A stretch of DNA of 64,000 nt from Acidobacteriota bacterium. GTDB taxonomy: Bacteria; Acidobacteriota; Terriglobia; Terriglobales; Acidobacteriaceae. The position numbers were made by a program, and so were the translations under genes. Where the stretch lies: NCBI GenBank assembly GCA_021779935.1, contig JAJXZT010000048.1, forward strand, positions 1 through 64,000. The letters run 5' to 3'. Positions within the stretch are counted from its first letter, which is position 1. Every line of letters begins with the position of its first letter. This document shows, piece by piece, positions 1 through 8,603 of this stretch. The notes under the pieces are model-generated. The model saw only the letters and a list, made by a program, of their open reading frames with translations. It was not told the origin of the DNA and did no database searches.

Positions 1-57
1 GCTGCCAAAATGCTGCCAAGCCGGGAGGGGGAGGGTGCCACAAGTTATTGATTTAAT

Positions 58-133
58 TGGTGGACCTGGTCGGGATCGAACCGACGACCTCTTCCATGCC
101 ATGGAAGCGCGCTCCCAGCTGCGCCACAGGCCC
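58..133 (-). tRNA. tRNA-Ala (anticodon GGC)
   Basis: On the minus strand the segment folds as a cloverleaf. The 7-bp acceptor stem pairs 127-133 with 62-68 and includes one G-U pair. The discriminator A is at 61 and CCA is encoded at 58-60. The T arm carries GGTTCGATCC. The anticodon loop ATGGCAT is closed by CTTCC/GGAAG and gives anticodon GGC. Confidence 0.95.
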
Positions 134-302
134 ACACACAAGCAGGCGTCGCGAGCACTGCACGCGACAAATTCATTCTCTCGCAGCCCGGCGGTTGCCG
201 TCAAATGTTCCACCTTCGGAACAGATTACGAATTATCAATCCGACACGGATCACGGCCTCACAATCCGCAGGCAAATAAATCTCAAGCGGAGGAAACTCC
301 CC

Positions 303-1274
303 ATGGCTGAGCAGACGGCGGACGGACAAGTGAACGTGTTGTCAATCGACGGCGGCGGCGTGCGAGGAATCATTCCCGCATACATACTCAACTACATTAC
401 TGAAAAAACACAAAAGCCGATGCACGAACTCTTCGATGTCATCGCCGGTACATCGACAGGCGGAATCATCGCGCTCGGATTGGGGATTAACCGCAAGGGA
501 ACCGATAAGCCGTACACACCAGCGGACCTGCTTGATTTATACGTGTCGAAGGCGGCCAAGATTTTTCCAAAATCGATGTTCTCGAAGATGAAGATGATAT
601 TCGGGCCGAAGTATTCTCCGGCGCCGCTGGAAGACATCCTTGCCGACTACTTTCCCGATCCGGTGCAGATCAAGGACGCGGTCGTGAAGCTGGTGATTGC
701 CAGTTTCGACCTGATATCGCAGCAGCCGTTTTTCTTCAAGAGCGAACCGCGCGGCAGGGACATGACCGATTGGCCGGCGCAACTCGTGGCGCGTGCGACT
801 TCGGCGGCGCCGACATTTTTTCCGCCAAAGCTGGTGACACATGGCGAGCCGTCACTGTCGTATGCATTTGTCGATGGAGGTGTGTGCGCGAACAACCCTG
901 CCATGGCGGCCTACGCGGAAGCGCGCCGGGTGTACGGAACGGAAAGACCAGTTTATGTGCTGGCGGTGGGCACCGGCGACCGCCATGATCCCATCAACTA
1001 CAAGGCCGCCGAAGGCTGGGGGTTGCTGGGATGGGCAAATCAACTGGTGCCGCTCTTTATGGACTCCGTGAGCGAGGCGGTGGACTACGAGTTGAGCTGG
1101 AGCATACGCGAATACTTCGACCGCTTGCAGTCGCCACTCGATATTGCAAGTCCGGAGATGGACGATGCGTCGCCGGAAAACATCGAGCGCCTGAAGCAAC
1201 AGGCGCAGACTTTCATCAGTAAGAACGAAGAAAAGATCGACGGCATCTGCGTGAAACTGCTGCGGCGCAACTGA
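303..1274 (+). CDS. Patatin-like phospholipase
   Basis: A 323-residue protein of the patatin family, predicted to hydrolyse acyl esters of lipids with a Ser-Asp dyad. The oxyanion motif DGGGVRG is at residues 16-22, the nucleophile elbow GTSTG at 49-53 (Ser51), and the catalytic DGG at 191-193 (Asp191), in the usual order and spacing. I see no signal peptide, so a cytoplasmic location is likely. ATG at 303 is chosen over upstream in-frame starts because AAGCGGAGGA lies just before it, and because the upstream reading frame runs through the antisense of the tRNA-Ala gene. The family is certain; the substrate is not. Confidence 0.9.
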   Translation: MAEQTADGQVNVLSIDGGGVRGIIPAYILNYITEKTQKPMHELFDVIAGTSTGGIIALGLGINRKGTDKPYTPADLLDLYVSKAAKIFPKSMFSKMKMIFGPKYSPAPLEDILADYFPDPVQIKDAVVKLVIASFDLISQQPFFFKSEPRGRDMTDWPAQLVARATSAAPTFFPPKLVTHGEPSLSYAFVDGGVCANNPAMAAYAEARRVYGTERPVYVLAVGTGDRHDPINYKAAEGWGLLGWANQLVPLFMDSVSEAVDYELSWSIREYFDRLQSPLDIASPEMDDASPENIERLKQQAQTFISKNEEKIDGICVKLLRRN

Positions 1275-1280
1275 TGACAG

Positions 1281-1442
1281 CTAGTCCTCCCCGCCAGCAT
1301 CGTCGATGCGACCCGTCTTGTAAGGACAGTTGCGGCAACCATTGCCGCAACAGTAGCCACGCTTCAGCAGGTATAGCGCGGTGAAGACCATCAGGCCATT
1401 TTCGTCGAAATAGAAGTCTTCGCCTTCGCGGGGCATTGGCAT
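1281..1442 (-). CDS. DUF5522 family small cysteine-rich protein
   Basis: A 53-residue protein, too short for most ORF finders. It reads MPMPREGEDFYF at the start and contains KRGYCCGNGCRNCPY, the four-cysteine signature of the DUF5522 family, which suggests metal binding. A second Met at residue 3 is an alternative start. It begins 4 nt after the stop of the DUF71 gene on the same strand, so the two are probably co-transcribed with lhr upstream. No function is established for the family. Confidence 0.8.
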   Translation of the reverse strand: MPMPREGEDFYFDENGLMVFTALYLLKRGYCCGNGCRNCPYKTGRIDDAGGED

Positions 1443-1446
1443 GTCG

Positions 1447-2142
1447 TTAGCTTTTTGTCATGGCTGGCGATGCGGAGAGTTCGAAGTCCGCGAAGGCGAA
1501 TCCATCACGCACGACTGTCTCGCCGGGCCGCATGTCAAGCGGCTGCGAAAACATGGGACCGGCGTAAACACACGTGTGGAACTCGCCGTTCTCGCCGCAT
1601 GGATCAACGGACGGATTTAGATCGGAAAGAAAACTCTCATCGAAGTCGCGTCCAGCGAACGACGCGGGAAGAACTTTCGTATCGACGCACACAATTTTTG
1701 CGCGAAGGCCAGAGGCCTGCATTTCTCGCGCAAGTTGCGCCGTTGGAATCTGCCAGAGTGGAAACAGCGGCTCGAGTCCCGCGCCAGTCATCTGACGTTC
1801 CCGGTAAGCACGCACATCGGAAAGGAAAAGATCGCCAAAGGCAATTGCCTCAATACCCGCGTTCGCTGCGCGTGCGCAAGCAGCGTGCATTTGCGATTCG
1901 TAAATCTCATTGGAGCAAGGCCACGGCAATGGGATCGTCCAGAGCGGAAGGCCCGCGGCATCTGCCTGCGCTTCAAGCACGGCGCGGCGAGTGCCATGCA
2001 TTGCAACACGATCGAATTCCGAATTGAGAGTAGTGAGCAGGCCGCAGATTTCGTACTCGTCCGCGCGCTGAAGACAGTGGAGCATCCACGCGCAGTCTTT
2101 GCCGCTGCTCCAGGAAACAAGAATACGTCTACGTGACTTCAT
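1447..2142 (-). CDS. DUF71 / ATP_bind_4 family adenine nucleotide alpha-hydrolase
   Basis: A 231-residue protein with an N-terminal PP-loop: SSGKD at residues 12-16 after a hydrophobic strand (RILVSW). This is the signature of the adenine nucleotide alpha-hydrolase superfamily. The rest matches the MJ0570/DUF71 group, which is related to the ATP-binding half of diphthine-ammonia ligase: FGDLFLSDVRAYRE, then a C-terminal CGENGEFHT motif. Bacteria lack diphthamide, so the substrate is unknown. ATG at 2142 puts the PP-loop at the usual distance from the start. It lies 48 nt downstream of lhr and 4 nt upstream of the DUF5522 gene. Confidence 0.85.
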   Translation of the reverse strand: MKSRRRILVSWSSGKDCAWMLHCLQRADEYEICGLLTTLNSEFDRVAMHGTRRAVLEAQADAAGLPLWTIPLPWPCSNEIYESQMHAACARAANAGIEAIAFGDLFLSDVRAYRERQMTGAGLEPLFPLWQIPTAQLAREMQASGLRAKIVCVDTKVLPASFAGRDFDESFLSDLNPSVDPCGENGEFHTCVYAGPMFSQPLDMRPGETVVRDGFAFADFELSASPAMTKS

Positions 2143-2190
2143 CGAAGGATGTCCACCCACATGGTGTTGGGGACAGCATACCAAACGCGT

Positions 2191-5100
2191 TCATAGCGTA
2201 GCTTCGCGAATTGGCGTGGTGTGCGAGTCGTTGCGATCAATGAATACGCCATCGCGGAAGGTGACGGTGCGTCCGGAGATTGCCGGGACACGCTCGCCGG
2301 GAACGAGGATGCCGACGAGATTAAGCGGATCTGCGGCGGAGATGGTGATGGTTTCTCCGTTGGGCTCAACGTGCTTAATTTCGCGTACGGACTCGACGGC
2401 GACGGGCAGTGCAAATTGTTCTCCGATGAAGCCGGCGACAAAACGGCCACCGCGAATTTCTCCGCGATCTTCAAGACGGCGGAAGGCAACCTGCAATTCG
2501 CGCCAGCGCGGCACACTGGTTTCGCGCGCGAGCAGTTCGCGGAAGACGATACCGTAACGATGCAGGAGCATCCAGCAGGTGGCTTCGATCATGCGGCTGT
2601 GAACCGTGTCTTCGCCGGTGTAGAGCAGCGACCAGCGTCCGGCGGCGTGGCGCGGACGCGCAGTGCGCGCAGAGCCTTGTCCGGCGCGGCGTTTGGGATC
2701 GATGAGTGAGCGGAGATTATCGAATCCATCAGCGGTGACGAAGCCGGCGGCAACTAGTTCCCAGAGGCCGGTTTCGATTTCCGATTTCAGTTTTTCAGTA
2801 CCGCGCACAATGTCTGCGAAGAACGAAGCACCACGGCGACGCAGGAAATCAAGCACTTCGCGCGCAACAGGACTGAGGCCGCGCTCCTGCTCAGACTGCT
2901 CGCCGTGCTTGCGCGGCTGCATCCAGTCGCACTCCTGGCGCATGAAAAACGTGACGGGAGCGACGCTGGTGGGGACGACACGGCGGGTTCGTTCGCCGCT
3001 GTCGTCGAGCGTTGCGGGATGCGGCGAGATGCGGCCCCAGCCAACGGCGCCGGTGAGACAGAGCTGATCGAGCTGCGCGGGATCGTAGTCGCGCACGCGG
3101 CGCGCGATGATTTGACGCTCCCATGCATTGGCGGAAATTTCGAAGCCCTGGAGCTGAAAAATAATTTCGTGGAGGCCGCGCTCGCCGGAGAGTTGGGTGC
3201 CGGGGGCGACGTGTTGCCAGCGGAGGAGCCAGCGGACGAACTGGGAGGGCGTGACAGGCTCAATTTGCCTGCGTAAAACGCCCAAAGTGAGGCGATGGAT
3301 GCGAGCGAGAAGACGACGGTCGCACCACTCCGTTACTTTCTGTCCAGTAGCAAGGGAGTTATCACGATAGGTGCCTCGCAAGATACTGCCGGTTGATTCA
3401 AGGCGCAACAGAGAAGCGCCGACGAATGACTCGGTGAGACCGAGGAGTTCGGAGATCTCAGGGGCGGTGATGGGACCGGTGTGCTGGAGCCATCCGAGGA
3501 GGGAACGGTCGAGAATTGCTTCCACGGAACTGCAGGTTCCTCGACTCGAACTCGCATCCGCGGCTTCGCCGCGTTCGGGCGCGAGTTCTCGCTCGGAATG
3601 ACAAGCAGGGAAGAGCGATTGGAAGTCGGAGAGGCGCTCGGTGGCGGTCCAATACGCGCGGTCGCCGAAGTGAAAGACGGAGGCGCGGCCTGTAGATAGA
3701 AGAATGTCGATATATGGCTTCCATTTATCGTGGAAAAGCTCCCATCCGCCGAGCGCGATGGGGACGGGAAGGACGATGACGGTTTGAAGGAGGTCGTGGA
3801 GTTCGTCGGCGTCGCGAATGTCGGGGCGCACTTCCTCCTGTACCTGCTGGATGGCCACGGGGTCGAGACGTCCGACTTCCTGGAGGACACTCTCGGGCAG
3901 AAGGCGGCGGAGAGTGACGGCACGGGCGCGGCGCTCTTCGAGCGGAGCATCATCGAGGAAGGCGTAAGGGTTCGCGTTGAGAATTTCGTGGGAGAACTGC
4001 GAAGGCACAGGCGTATCAACGGAGAGAGTCTTGATGGCGCCGGAGGCGATGCCGTCGAGGACGCGACGCAGGCCGTCGATGTCCATGGCCTCGTGCATGA
4101 CATCCTTCATGACTTCACGGACGAGGGGATGGTCGGGGAGTTGAATGTCGCCTTCGATGTTTTCCTGGCAGGCGGCAACGTCGGGAAAGACGGAGGCGAG
4201 AAGATCGTCCGACCTCATGCGCTGAATTTGCGGTGGAACTTTCTTGCCGCCCTGGAAGCGAAGAAAGGCGAGCGAACGGTTGGCGTCCCAGCGCCAGCGG
4301 GTGGCGAAGATAGGCGAGCCGGTAAGGACGGCCTGCTGGAGAACGTCGTAAACGGATTCGGTCTGGAGGAAGTGAAAGACGTCGGAGAGCGGAAAGCTGT
4401 GCTGCTCGGCGAGCGCGATATTGAGACCGTTGTCGGTGGCGGCAGCCTGGAGTTCGAAGTTGAACGAACGGCAGAAGCGCTTGCGTAGCGCGAGTCCCCA
4501 GGCCTTGTTGATGCGTCCCCCAAACGGCGCGTGGATGATGAGCTGCATGCCGCCGCCTTCATCGAAGAACCGCTCGGCGATGATCGTCTGCTGGGTGGGG
4601 ACATCGCCAAGAACGGCGCGGCCTTCAAGGATGTAGGAAATTATCTGTTCGGCGGCAGAGGAGTCGAGGCCACAGTCCTGCATCAGCCAAGCGCGGCAGG
4701 CGTCCACCTCTGGCGACGAGGGGAGAGAGCGGACAGAAATTGCTGATTGCTGATTGCGGATTGACGATTGATTTTCGAATTTTCGAATTGCCGGATTTTC
4801 GGATTTGAATGGCGAAGAAGACGATTGTTCGATGGTGATGGGTGATGTGTTGGGCAAGCGTTGGCTGATTTCGTGGCGGAGATCGGCGACCTGCAACGAA
4901 AGTTCATCGGTGCGAGAAGGGGCTTCGCCGCGCCAGAAGGGAATGTCAGGCGGAGCGCCGTGCGCATCCTCGACGAGAACGCGTCCGGAGTTGGTCTCGA
5001 TGCGGCGGATGCGCCACGAAGTGTTGCCGAGGAGCATGATGTCGCCGGCGATGGATTCGGTGGCAAAGTCCTCATCGACGGTGCCGACGGTGATGCCTTC

Positions 5101-6744
5101 CGGCATGGATACGACGGTGAACAAAGCCGTCTCGGGGATGGCTCCGCCGCTGGTGATGGCGGCGAGGCGCGCTCCACGGCGGCCGCGCAGACGATGGTTT
5201 ACCTGATCGCGATAGAGATAGGCACCGAAACGGCCACGACGAGCGGAGATTCCTTCGTCCAACATGACGAGCACGCTGTTGAAGTCTTCACGCGAGAGCG
5301 AGCGATAGGGCCATGCGCGACGAACGGTGTGGAAGAGTTCGTCCTCATCCCACTCTTCGGCGGCACAGGAGGCGACGATCTGCTGGGCGAGGATGTCGAG
5401 CGGAGCTTCAGGAACGATGAGGCGGTCGAGGTCCTGCTGTCGAATGGCGCGGACAAGAGCGGCGCATTCGAGAAGCTCGTCGCGGGTGGTGGCGAAGATG
5501 CGGCCCTTGGGGACGGCTCCGCGCCAGTGTCCGGCGCGCCCGATGCGCTGAAGGGCGACGGAAATGGAACGGGTGGAGCCGATCTGAATGACAAGATCGA
5601 CGAAACCGATGTCGATGCCGAGTTCGAGCGAGGCGGTGGCGACAAGGACGCTGACCTGGCCGGTCTTGAGGCGGTGCTCGGCGTCGAGACGGAGCTTGCG
5701 CGAGAGGCTGCCGTGATGGGCGGCCACCTTGTCCTCTCCAAGGCGCTCGGCGAGGCGATGAGAGGCGCGCTCGGCCAGGCGGCGGGTGTTGACGAAGACG
5801 AGCGTGGAGCGATGTTGCGCGGAGAGGGCCACGATGCGCTCGTAGATTTCGTCCCACATTTCGTTGGTGGCGATGGGGCCGAGTTCGGATGCAGGCGTTT
5901 CAATGGCGAGATCGAGTGCGCGGTGGGAGCCGACGTTGACGATGTGGACGGGCGACGGCGGGGCCGATCCGGCAAGGAAGTTGGCGACGAGCTCGATGGG
6001 CCGCTGGGTGGCAGAGAGGCCGATGCGGACGGGAAAAATTGCTGATTGCTGATTGACGATTGACGATTGATTTTCGGATTCAACAGCAAAAGACTCGCCG
6101 CGGGCTTCGGCGCATTGGCGCTGGTAGTCGAGGACGAGGTGGTCGAGGCGGGCAAGGGATAACGCCAGGTGAGTGCCGCGCTTGTCGTCGGCGATGGCGT
6201 GGATTTCGTCGACGATGACGGTGTTGACGTGGCGGAGGATGTCGCGGCTCTTGCCGGCGGTGAGCAGGATGTAAAGCGACTCGGGCGTGGTGACGAGAAT
6301 GTGCGGCGGCGTCTTGAGCATGGTGCGCCGCTCTTTGGCGAGCGTGTCGCCAGTGCGGACGGCGGTGCGGATGGTGGGCATGAGAAGGCCGCGTTCGCCG
6401 GCGAGCGCCTGGATTTCGCCGAGAGGGATTTCGAGGTTCTTCTGGATGTCGTTGCCGAGGGCCTTGAGCGGCGAGATGTAAAGAACTTCGGTGCAGTCGC
6501 GGAGTTCTCCGGCGAGCGCCTTGCGAACGAGACGGTCGATGCAGGCGAGGAAAGCCGCGAGGGTTTTGCCGGAACCGGTGGGTGCGGAGATGAGAGTGGT
6601 GTGTCCGGCAAGGATGTGCGGCCAGCCGGAAATCTGCGGCTCGGTGGGCGTCCCAAAGCGCGCGAGAAACCAGTCGCGCACGAGTGGATGTGCCCAGGCG
6701 AGCGAGGCGGACTCGTCTTCGGAAATGGTGTGCAACTTCCCCAC
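2191..6744 (-). CDS. lhr: Lhr-type large ATP-dependent helicase
   Basis: A 1517-residue superfamily 2 helicase, close in length to E. coli Lhr. The Lhr core has Walker A APTGSGKT at residues 54-61, Walker B DEIH at 179-182 and motif III IGLSATQRP near 240. Motif VI is LQRIGRAGH. A long C-terminal region of winged-helix type modules follows. Lhr proteins unwind RNA:DNA and DNA in repair contexts. Three stretches look like in-frame intrusions of dispersed repeats, at residues about 221-236, 646-669 and 1046-1073. The first two encode nearly the same peptide (SSIVNQQSAI and SSIRNQQSAI). The frame stays open across all three, so the gene is probably functional. Confidence 0.93.
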   Translation of the reverse strand: MGKLHTISEDESASLAWAHPLVRDWFLARFGTPTEPQISGWPHILAGHTTLISAPTGSGKTLAAFLACIDRLVRKALAGELRDCTEVLYISPLKALGNDIQKNLEIPLGEIQALAGERGLLMPTIRTAVRTGDTLAKERRTMLKTPPHILVTTPESLYILLTAGKSRDILRHVNTVIVDEIHAIADDKRGTHLALSLARLDHLVLDYQRQCAEARGESFAVESENQSSIVNQQSAIFPVRIGLSATQRPIELVANFLAGSAPPSPVHIVNVGSHRALDLAIETPASELGPIATNEMWDEIYERIVALSAQHRSTLVFVNTRRLAERASHRLAERLGEDKVAAHHGSLSRKLRLDAEHRLKTGQVSVLVATASLELGIDIGFVDLVIQIGSTRSISVALQRIGRAGHWRGAVPKGRIFATTRDELLECAALVRAIRQQDLDRLIVPEAPLDILAQQIVASCAAEEWDEDELFHTVRRAWPYRSLSREDFNSVLVMLDEGISARRGRFGAYLYRDQVNHRLRGRRGARLAAITSGGAIPETALFTVVSMPEGITVGTVDEDFATESIAGDIMLLGNTSWRIRRIETNSGRVLVEDAHGAPPDIPFWRGEAPSRTDELSLQVADLRHEISQRLPNTSPITIEQSSSSPFKSENPAIRKFENQSSIRNQQSAISVRSLPSSPEVDACRAWLMQDCGLDSSAAEQIISYILEGRAVLGDVPTQQTIIAERFFDEGGGMQLIIHAPFGGRINKAWGLALRKRFCRSFNFELQAAATDNGLNIALAEQHSFPLSDVFHFLQTESVYDVLQQAVLTGSPIFATRWRWDANRSLAFLRFQGGKKVPPQIQRMRSDDLLASVFPDVAACQENIEGDIQLPDHPLVREVMKDVMHEAMDIDGLRRVLDGIASGAIKTLSVDTPVPSQFSHEILNANPYAFLDDAPLEERRARAVTLRRLLPESVLQEVGRLDPVAIQQVQEEVRPDIRDADELHDLLQTVIVLPVPIALGGWELFHDKWKPYIDILLSTGRASVFHFGDRAYWTATERLSDFQSLFPACHSERELAPERGEAADASSSRGTCSSVEAILDRSLLGWLQHTGPITAPEISELLGLTESFVGASLLRLESTGSILRGTYRDNSLATGQKVTEWCDRRLLARIHRLTLGVLRRQIEPVTPSQFVRWLLRWQHVAPGTQLSGERGLHEIIFQLQGFEISANAWERQIIARRVRDYDPAQLDQLCLTGAVGWGRISPHPATLDDSGERTRRVVPTSVAPVTFFMRQECDWMQPRKHGEQSEQERGLSPVAREVLDFLRRRGASFFADIVRGTEKLKSEIETGLWELVAAGFVTADGFDNLRSLIDPKRRAGQGSARTARPRHAAGRWSLLYTGEDTVHSRMIEATCWMLLHRYGIVFRELLARETSVPRWRELQVAFRRLEDRGEIRGGRFVAGFIGEQFALPVAVESVREIKHVEPNGETITISAADPLNLVGILVPGERVPAISGRTVTFRDGVFIDRNDSHTTPIREATL
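3524..3606. repeat. Family F repeat-like insert inside lhr (TCATTCCGAGCG type)
   Basis: On the minus strand it begins with CATTCCGAGCG and ends with GAGGAACCTGCAG. It encloses a GC hairpin, CGCGGC-TTC-GCCGCG on the plus strand. The layout resembles TCATTCCGAGC...GAGGAACCTG dispersed elements known from several bacterial genomes. It is read in frame in lhr as a low-complexity stretch with HSERELAPERGEAADASSS. No second copy is visible in this window, so assignment to a family relies on general knowledge. Confidence 0.55.
4738..4807. repeat. Family A repeat (TGCTGATTG...TGACGATTG), in frame in lhr
   Basis: AT-rich sequence built from tandem near-repeats: TGCTGATTGCTGATTG, CGGATTGACGATTG, then TTTTCGAATTTTCGAATTG and a TTTTCGGATTTG tail. 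The core is shared with copies at 6037 and 8525. Its base composition is clearly lower in GC than the flanking helicase codons. Confidence 0.8.
6037..6082. repeat. Family A repeat, second in-frame copy in lhr
   Basis: Contains TGCTGATTGCTGATTGACGA followed by TTGACGATTGATTTTCGGATT, almost identical to the copy at 4738 and in the same orientation. It encodes the lhr peptide ENQSSIVNQQSAI directly before motif III. Confidence 0.8.
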
Positions 6745-7155
6745 GAAGGAATTGTACGGCGGGAATGGAGTTTCGCCAATTGTTCGCTGGGAATGGTGCT
6801 GGGTGTTAGGTATTAGGCGTTAGGAAAGGCAAAGACAAGAGCGGTGGAGCTAAGAGAGGAACCGTGGCAAGCAATAAGCTACAAGAATAAGCTACAAGTA
6901 AGAAGCGAAGGCAACAACAGCAGCAGCAAAAACAACTACCCCACTCAGGCAAAGGCGGCCTGAACGGAGCACCCGGAGGCATCGTGGACAATGGGGCGGC
7001 CCGTTTTGGCCAGGAATGGGTCGTGGCGTGTTAAACGTCTGTGAATTCAAGGGGTGGAGTGGTTCAAAATTAGAAGGTTGCATGTAGAGTGAGGCTGAAG
7101 GGCAGATCACACACACTACACCGTCCGGGATGGACGGCAACGAGGAATTTCCCCG
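6745..7155. other. Intergenic region between lhr and pstS (411 bp)
   Basis: No gene is seen here. It must hold the divergent promoters of lhr and pstS. Most of the left half is repeat debris: a TTAGG-type run at 6803-6823, AAGCTACAAG-type repeats at about 6864-6900, and a family C element at 6930-6980. A small inverted repeat, CCGTCC-GGGAT-GGACGG, lies at 7121-7137 just before the pstS ribosome-binding site. I found no convincing pair of Pho-box repeats. Confidence 0.7.
6930..6980. repeat. Family C hairpin repeat, copy 1
   Basis: Starts with AACAACTACCCC and ends with GGAGCACCCGG. It contains the inverted repeat CAGGC...GCCTG. The ends match copies near 10828, 14107 and 15196, while the stem sequence differs. 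Confidence 0.65.
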
Positions 7156-8211
7156 ATGAAAAAGATTCTTTCTATGCTTGCAGCGGCGGCGCTGGTGGGC
7201 GCGCTGACGTTCGCCGTCAGTTGCAATTCCAATTCGTCGAAGCCGTCGGCTTCGGAGAGCAACCACATCACGGGAGCGGGCAGCACGTTCGTTTACCCGA
7301 TCATGACGAAATGGATTGAGCAGTTCCAGCAATCGAACCAGGGCGTACAGATTAACTACCAATCAATCGGCAGCGGCGGCGGTATCCAGCAACTGAAGAA
7401 GGGGCTGGTGGACTTTGGCGCGAGCGACGCGGCGCTGAGCGACGATCAACTGAAGACGATGCCTGCGCTGGTGCAGATTCCAGAGAGCGCTGGTCCGGTG
7501 TGCATCACATACAACCTGCCGGAGTTGAAGCAGCCGCTGCACCTGACGGGCGCGGCGCTGGCGGGCATCTACCTGGGCACGGTGAAGACATGGCACGATC
7601 CGCTGATCACGAAGTCGAACCCGGGCGTGAAGCTGCCGAATACGGCAATCGTGGTGGCGCACCGTTCGGAAGGCAGCGGCACGACGAATATTTTCACGAC
7701 CTATCTCTCAACGGTGAACCCGGAATGGAAGCAGAAGGTGGGCGCGAATATCAGCGTGGAGTGGCCGGTTGGACTGGGCGGCAAGGGCAGCGAAGGCGTG
7801 ACGGGCATTGTGAAGCAGACGCCGGGCGCAATTGGCTACGTGGAACTGAACTACGCGACGGAGAATAATCTGCCGGTGGCGGCGATGGAGAACAAGGCCG
7901 GCCAGTGGATTCTGCCGAGCGCGGAGTCGGCTTCAGCGGCAATCGACGCAGGGAAGGACCTGCTGGCGAAGGACGTGCGGACGCCGATCGTGGATCCACC
8001 GGCAACGGCAAAGACGGCGTACCCGATTTCGGGCATGACGTTCCTGCTGGTGCCGACGCAGTTCAAAGACCCGGCAAAGGGCGCGATGGTGAAGAAGTTC
8101 GTCTCGTACATCATCACGGACGGACAGGGCTTCTCGAATGGACTGCATTACTCGCCACTGCCGCAGTCAATTGTGACGGTGGACCAGCAGTTGCTGGACA
8201 AGATTCAGTAA
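7156..8211 (+). CDS. pstS: Phosphate ABC transporter substrate-binding lipoprotein PstS
   Basis: A 351-residue periplasmic phosphate-binding protein. The N-terminus is a lipoprotein signal peptide with a lipobox ending at Cys23 (AVSC). The PstS signatures follow: GAGSTFVYPIMTKW near residue 40, then IGSGGGIQQL, FGASDAAL and the phosphate-loop sequence RSEGSGTTNIF. It would deliver phosphate to PstCA-PstB in the inner membrane. GAGGAA lies 9 nt before the ATG. No pstC, pstA, pstB or phoU gene is nearby, and a terminator follows directly, so the gene is transcribed alone. Confidence 0.95.
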   Translation: MKKILSMLAAAALVGALTFAVSCNSNSSKPSASESNHITGAGSTFVYPIMTKWIEQFQQSNQGVQINYQSIGSGGGIQQLKKGLVDFGASDAALSDDQLKTMPALVQIPESAGPVCITYNLPELKQPLHLTGAALAGIYLGTVKTWHDPLITKSNPGVKLPNTAIVVAHRSEGSGTTNIFTTYLSTVNPEWKQKVGANISVEWPVGLGGKGSEGVTGIVKQTPGAIGYVELNYATENNLPVAAMENKAGQWILPSAESASAAIDAGKDLLAKDVRTPIVDPPATAKTAYPISGMTFLLVPTQFKDPAKGAMVKKFVSYIITDGQGFSNGLHYSPLPQSIVTVDQQLLDKIQ

Positions 8212-8232
8212 GAGAATAGATAGAAAGTAATC

Positions 8233-8268
8233 GAGCGGGGGCTGAGGCTCCCGCTCTTTTATTTTGCG
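8233..8268 (+). terminator. Rho-independent terminator of pstS
   Basis: Inverted repeat GAGCGGG...CCCGCTC followed by TTTTATTTT, starting about 20 nt after the pstS stop codon. Confidence 0.85.
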
Positions 8269-8280
8269 CGCAAGAAAAGA

Positions 8281-8487
8281 TCAGGCGAGGCGGGTGAGAA
8301 GTTCGCGGCCGATGCGCTGGAGTTCGCCAAACTGGCGCTGGTATTCGACGAAGAGACGGTTGAGCTCGAGCGAATGATCGGCGTCGAGATGGGCGCGGAG
8401 CATCATGTCGCGCAAGTGGACAGGGTTGGGAAGAATGGCCTCTTCCTTGAGTTCGTCGAGCGCGGTGTTGGGATCGTAGTGGTACAT
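8281..8487 (-). CDS. Small hypothetical protein (68 aa)
   Basis: A 68-residue, mostly helical, charged protein without a signal peptide or membrane segment. Its middle reads HLRDMMLRAHLDADHSLEL. I do not recognise a family. It is supported by a strong ribosome-binding site (GAGGAG, 6 nt before the ATG) and by TATAAT at 8511-8516 on the minus strand as a candidate -10 box. It lies between pstS and kdsD. The spacer upstream of it is occupied by family A repeat sequence, so its promoter may partly derive from the repeat. Confidence 0.65.
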   Translation of the reverse strand: MYHYDPNTALDELKEEAILPNPVHLRDMMLRAHLDADHSLELNRLFVEYQRQFGELQRIGRELLTRLA

Positions 8488-8524
8488 GGGAACTCCTCGG
8501 GGATTAGGACATTATAACGGCGGG

Positions 8525-8586
8525 ATTGTCGATCGCTGATTGCTGATTGACGATTGGAAAAGGACGAAGTACGAAGTACGAATGAA
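8525..8586. repeat. Family A repeat plus GAAGTACGAAGTACGAA unit
   Basis: Contains GATCGCTGATTGCTGATTGA then CGATTGG, matching the family A core seen twice in lhr. It is followed by a tandem GAAGTACGAAGTACGAA. It is the only intergenic copy in the window and lies between the 68-residue gene and kdsD. Confidence 0.75.
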
Positions 8587-8603
8587 AGACGGTGCGGAAG
8601 AAG

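Noticed and set aside
57-302. Upstream extension of the patatin gene
   Set aside because: The frame passes through the antisense of the tRNA-Ala gene, and the ATG at 303 has a proper ribosome-binding site.
4861-6045. Open frame of 394 codons on the plus strand
   Set aside because: It is antisense to the lhr gene, which has clear helicase motifs. Long antisense frames are expected at this GC content, and its translation shows only Gly/Asp/Glu-rich low-complexity sequence.
6990-7155. Possible Pho box upstream of pstS
   Set aside because: No pair of CTGTCAT-like direct repeats with 11-bp phasing is present.
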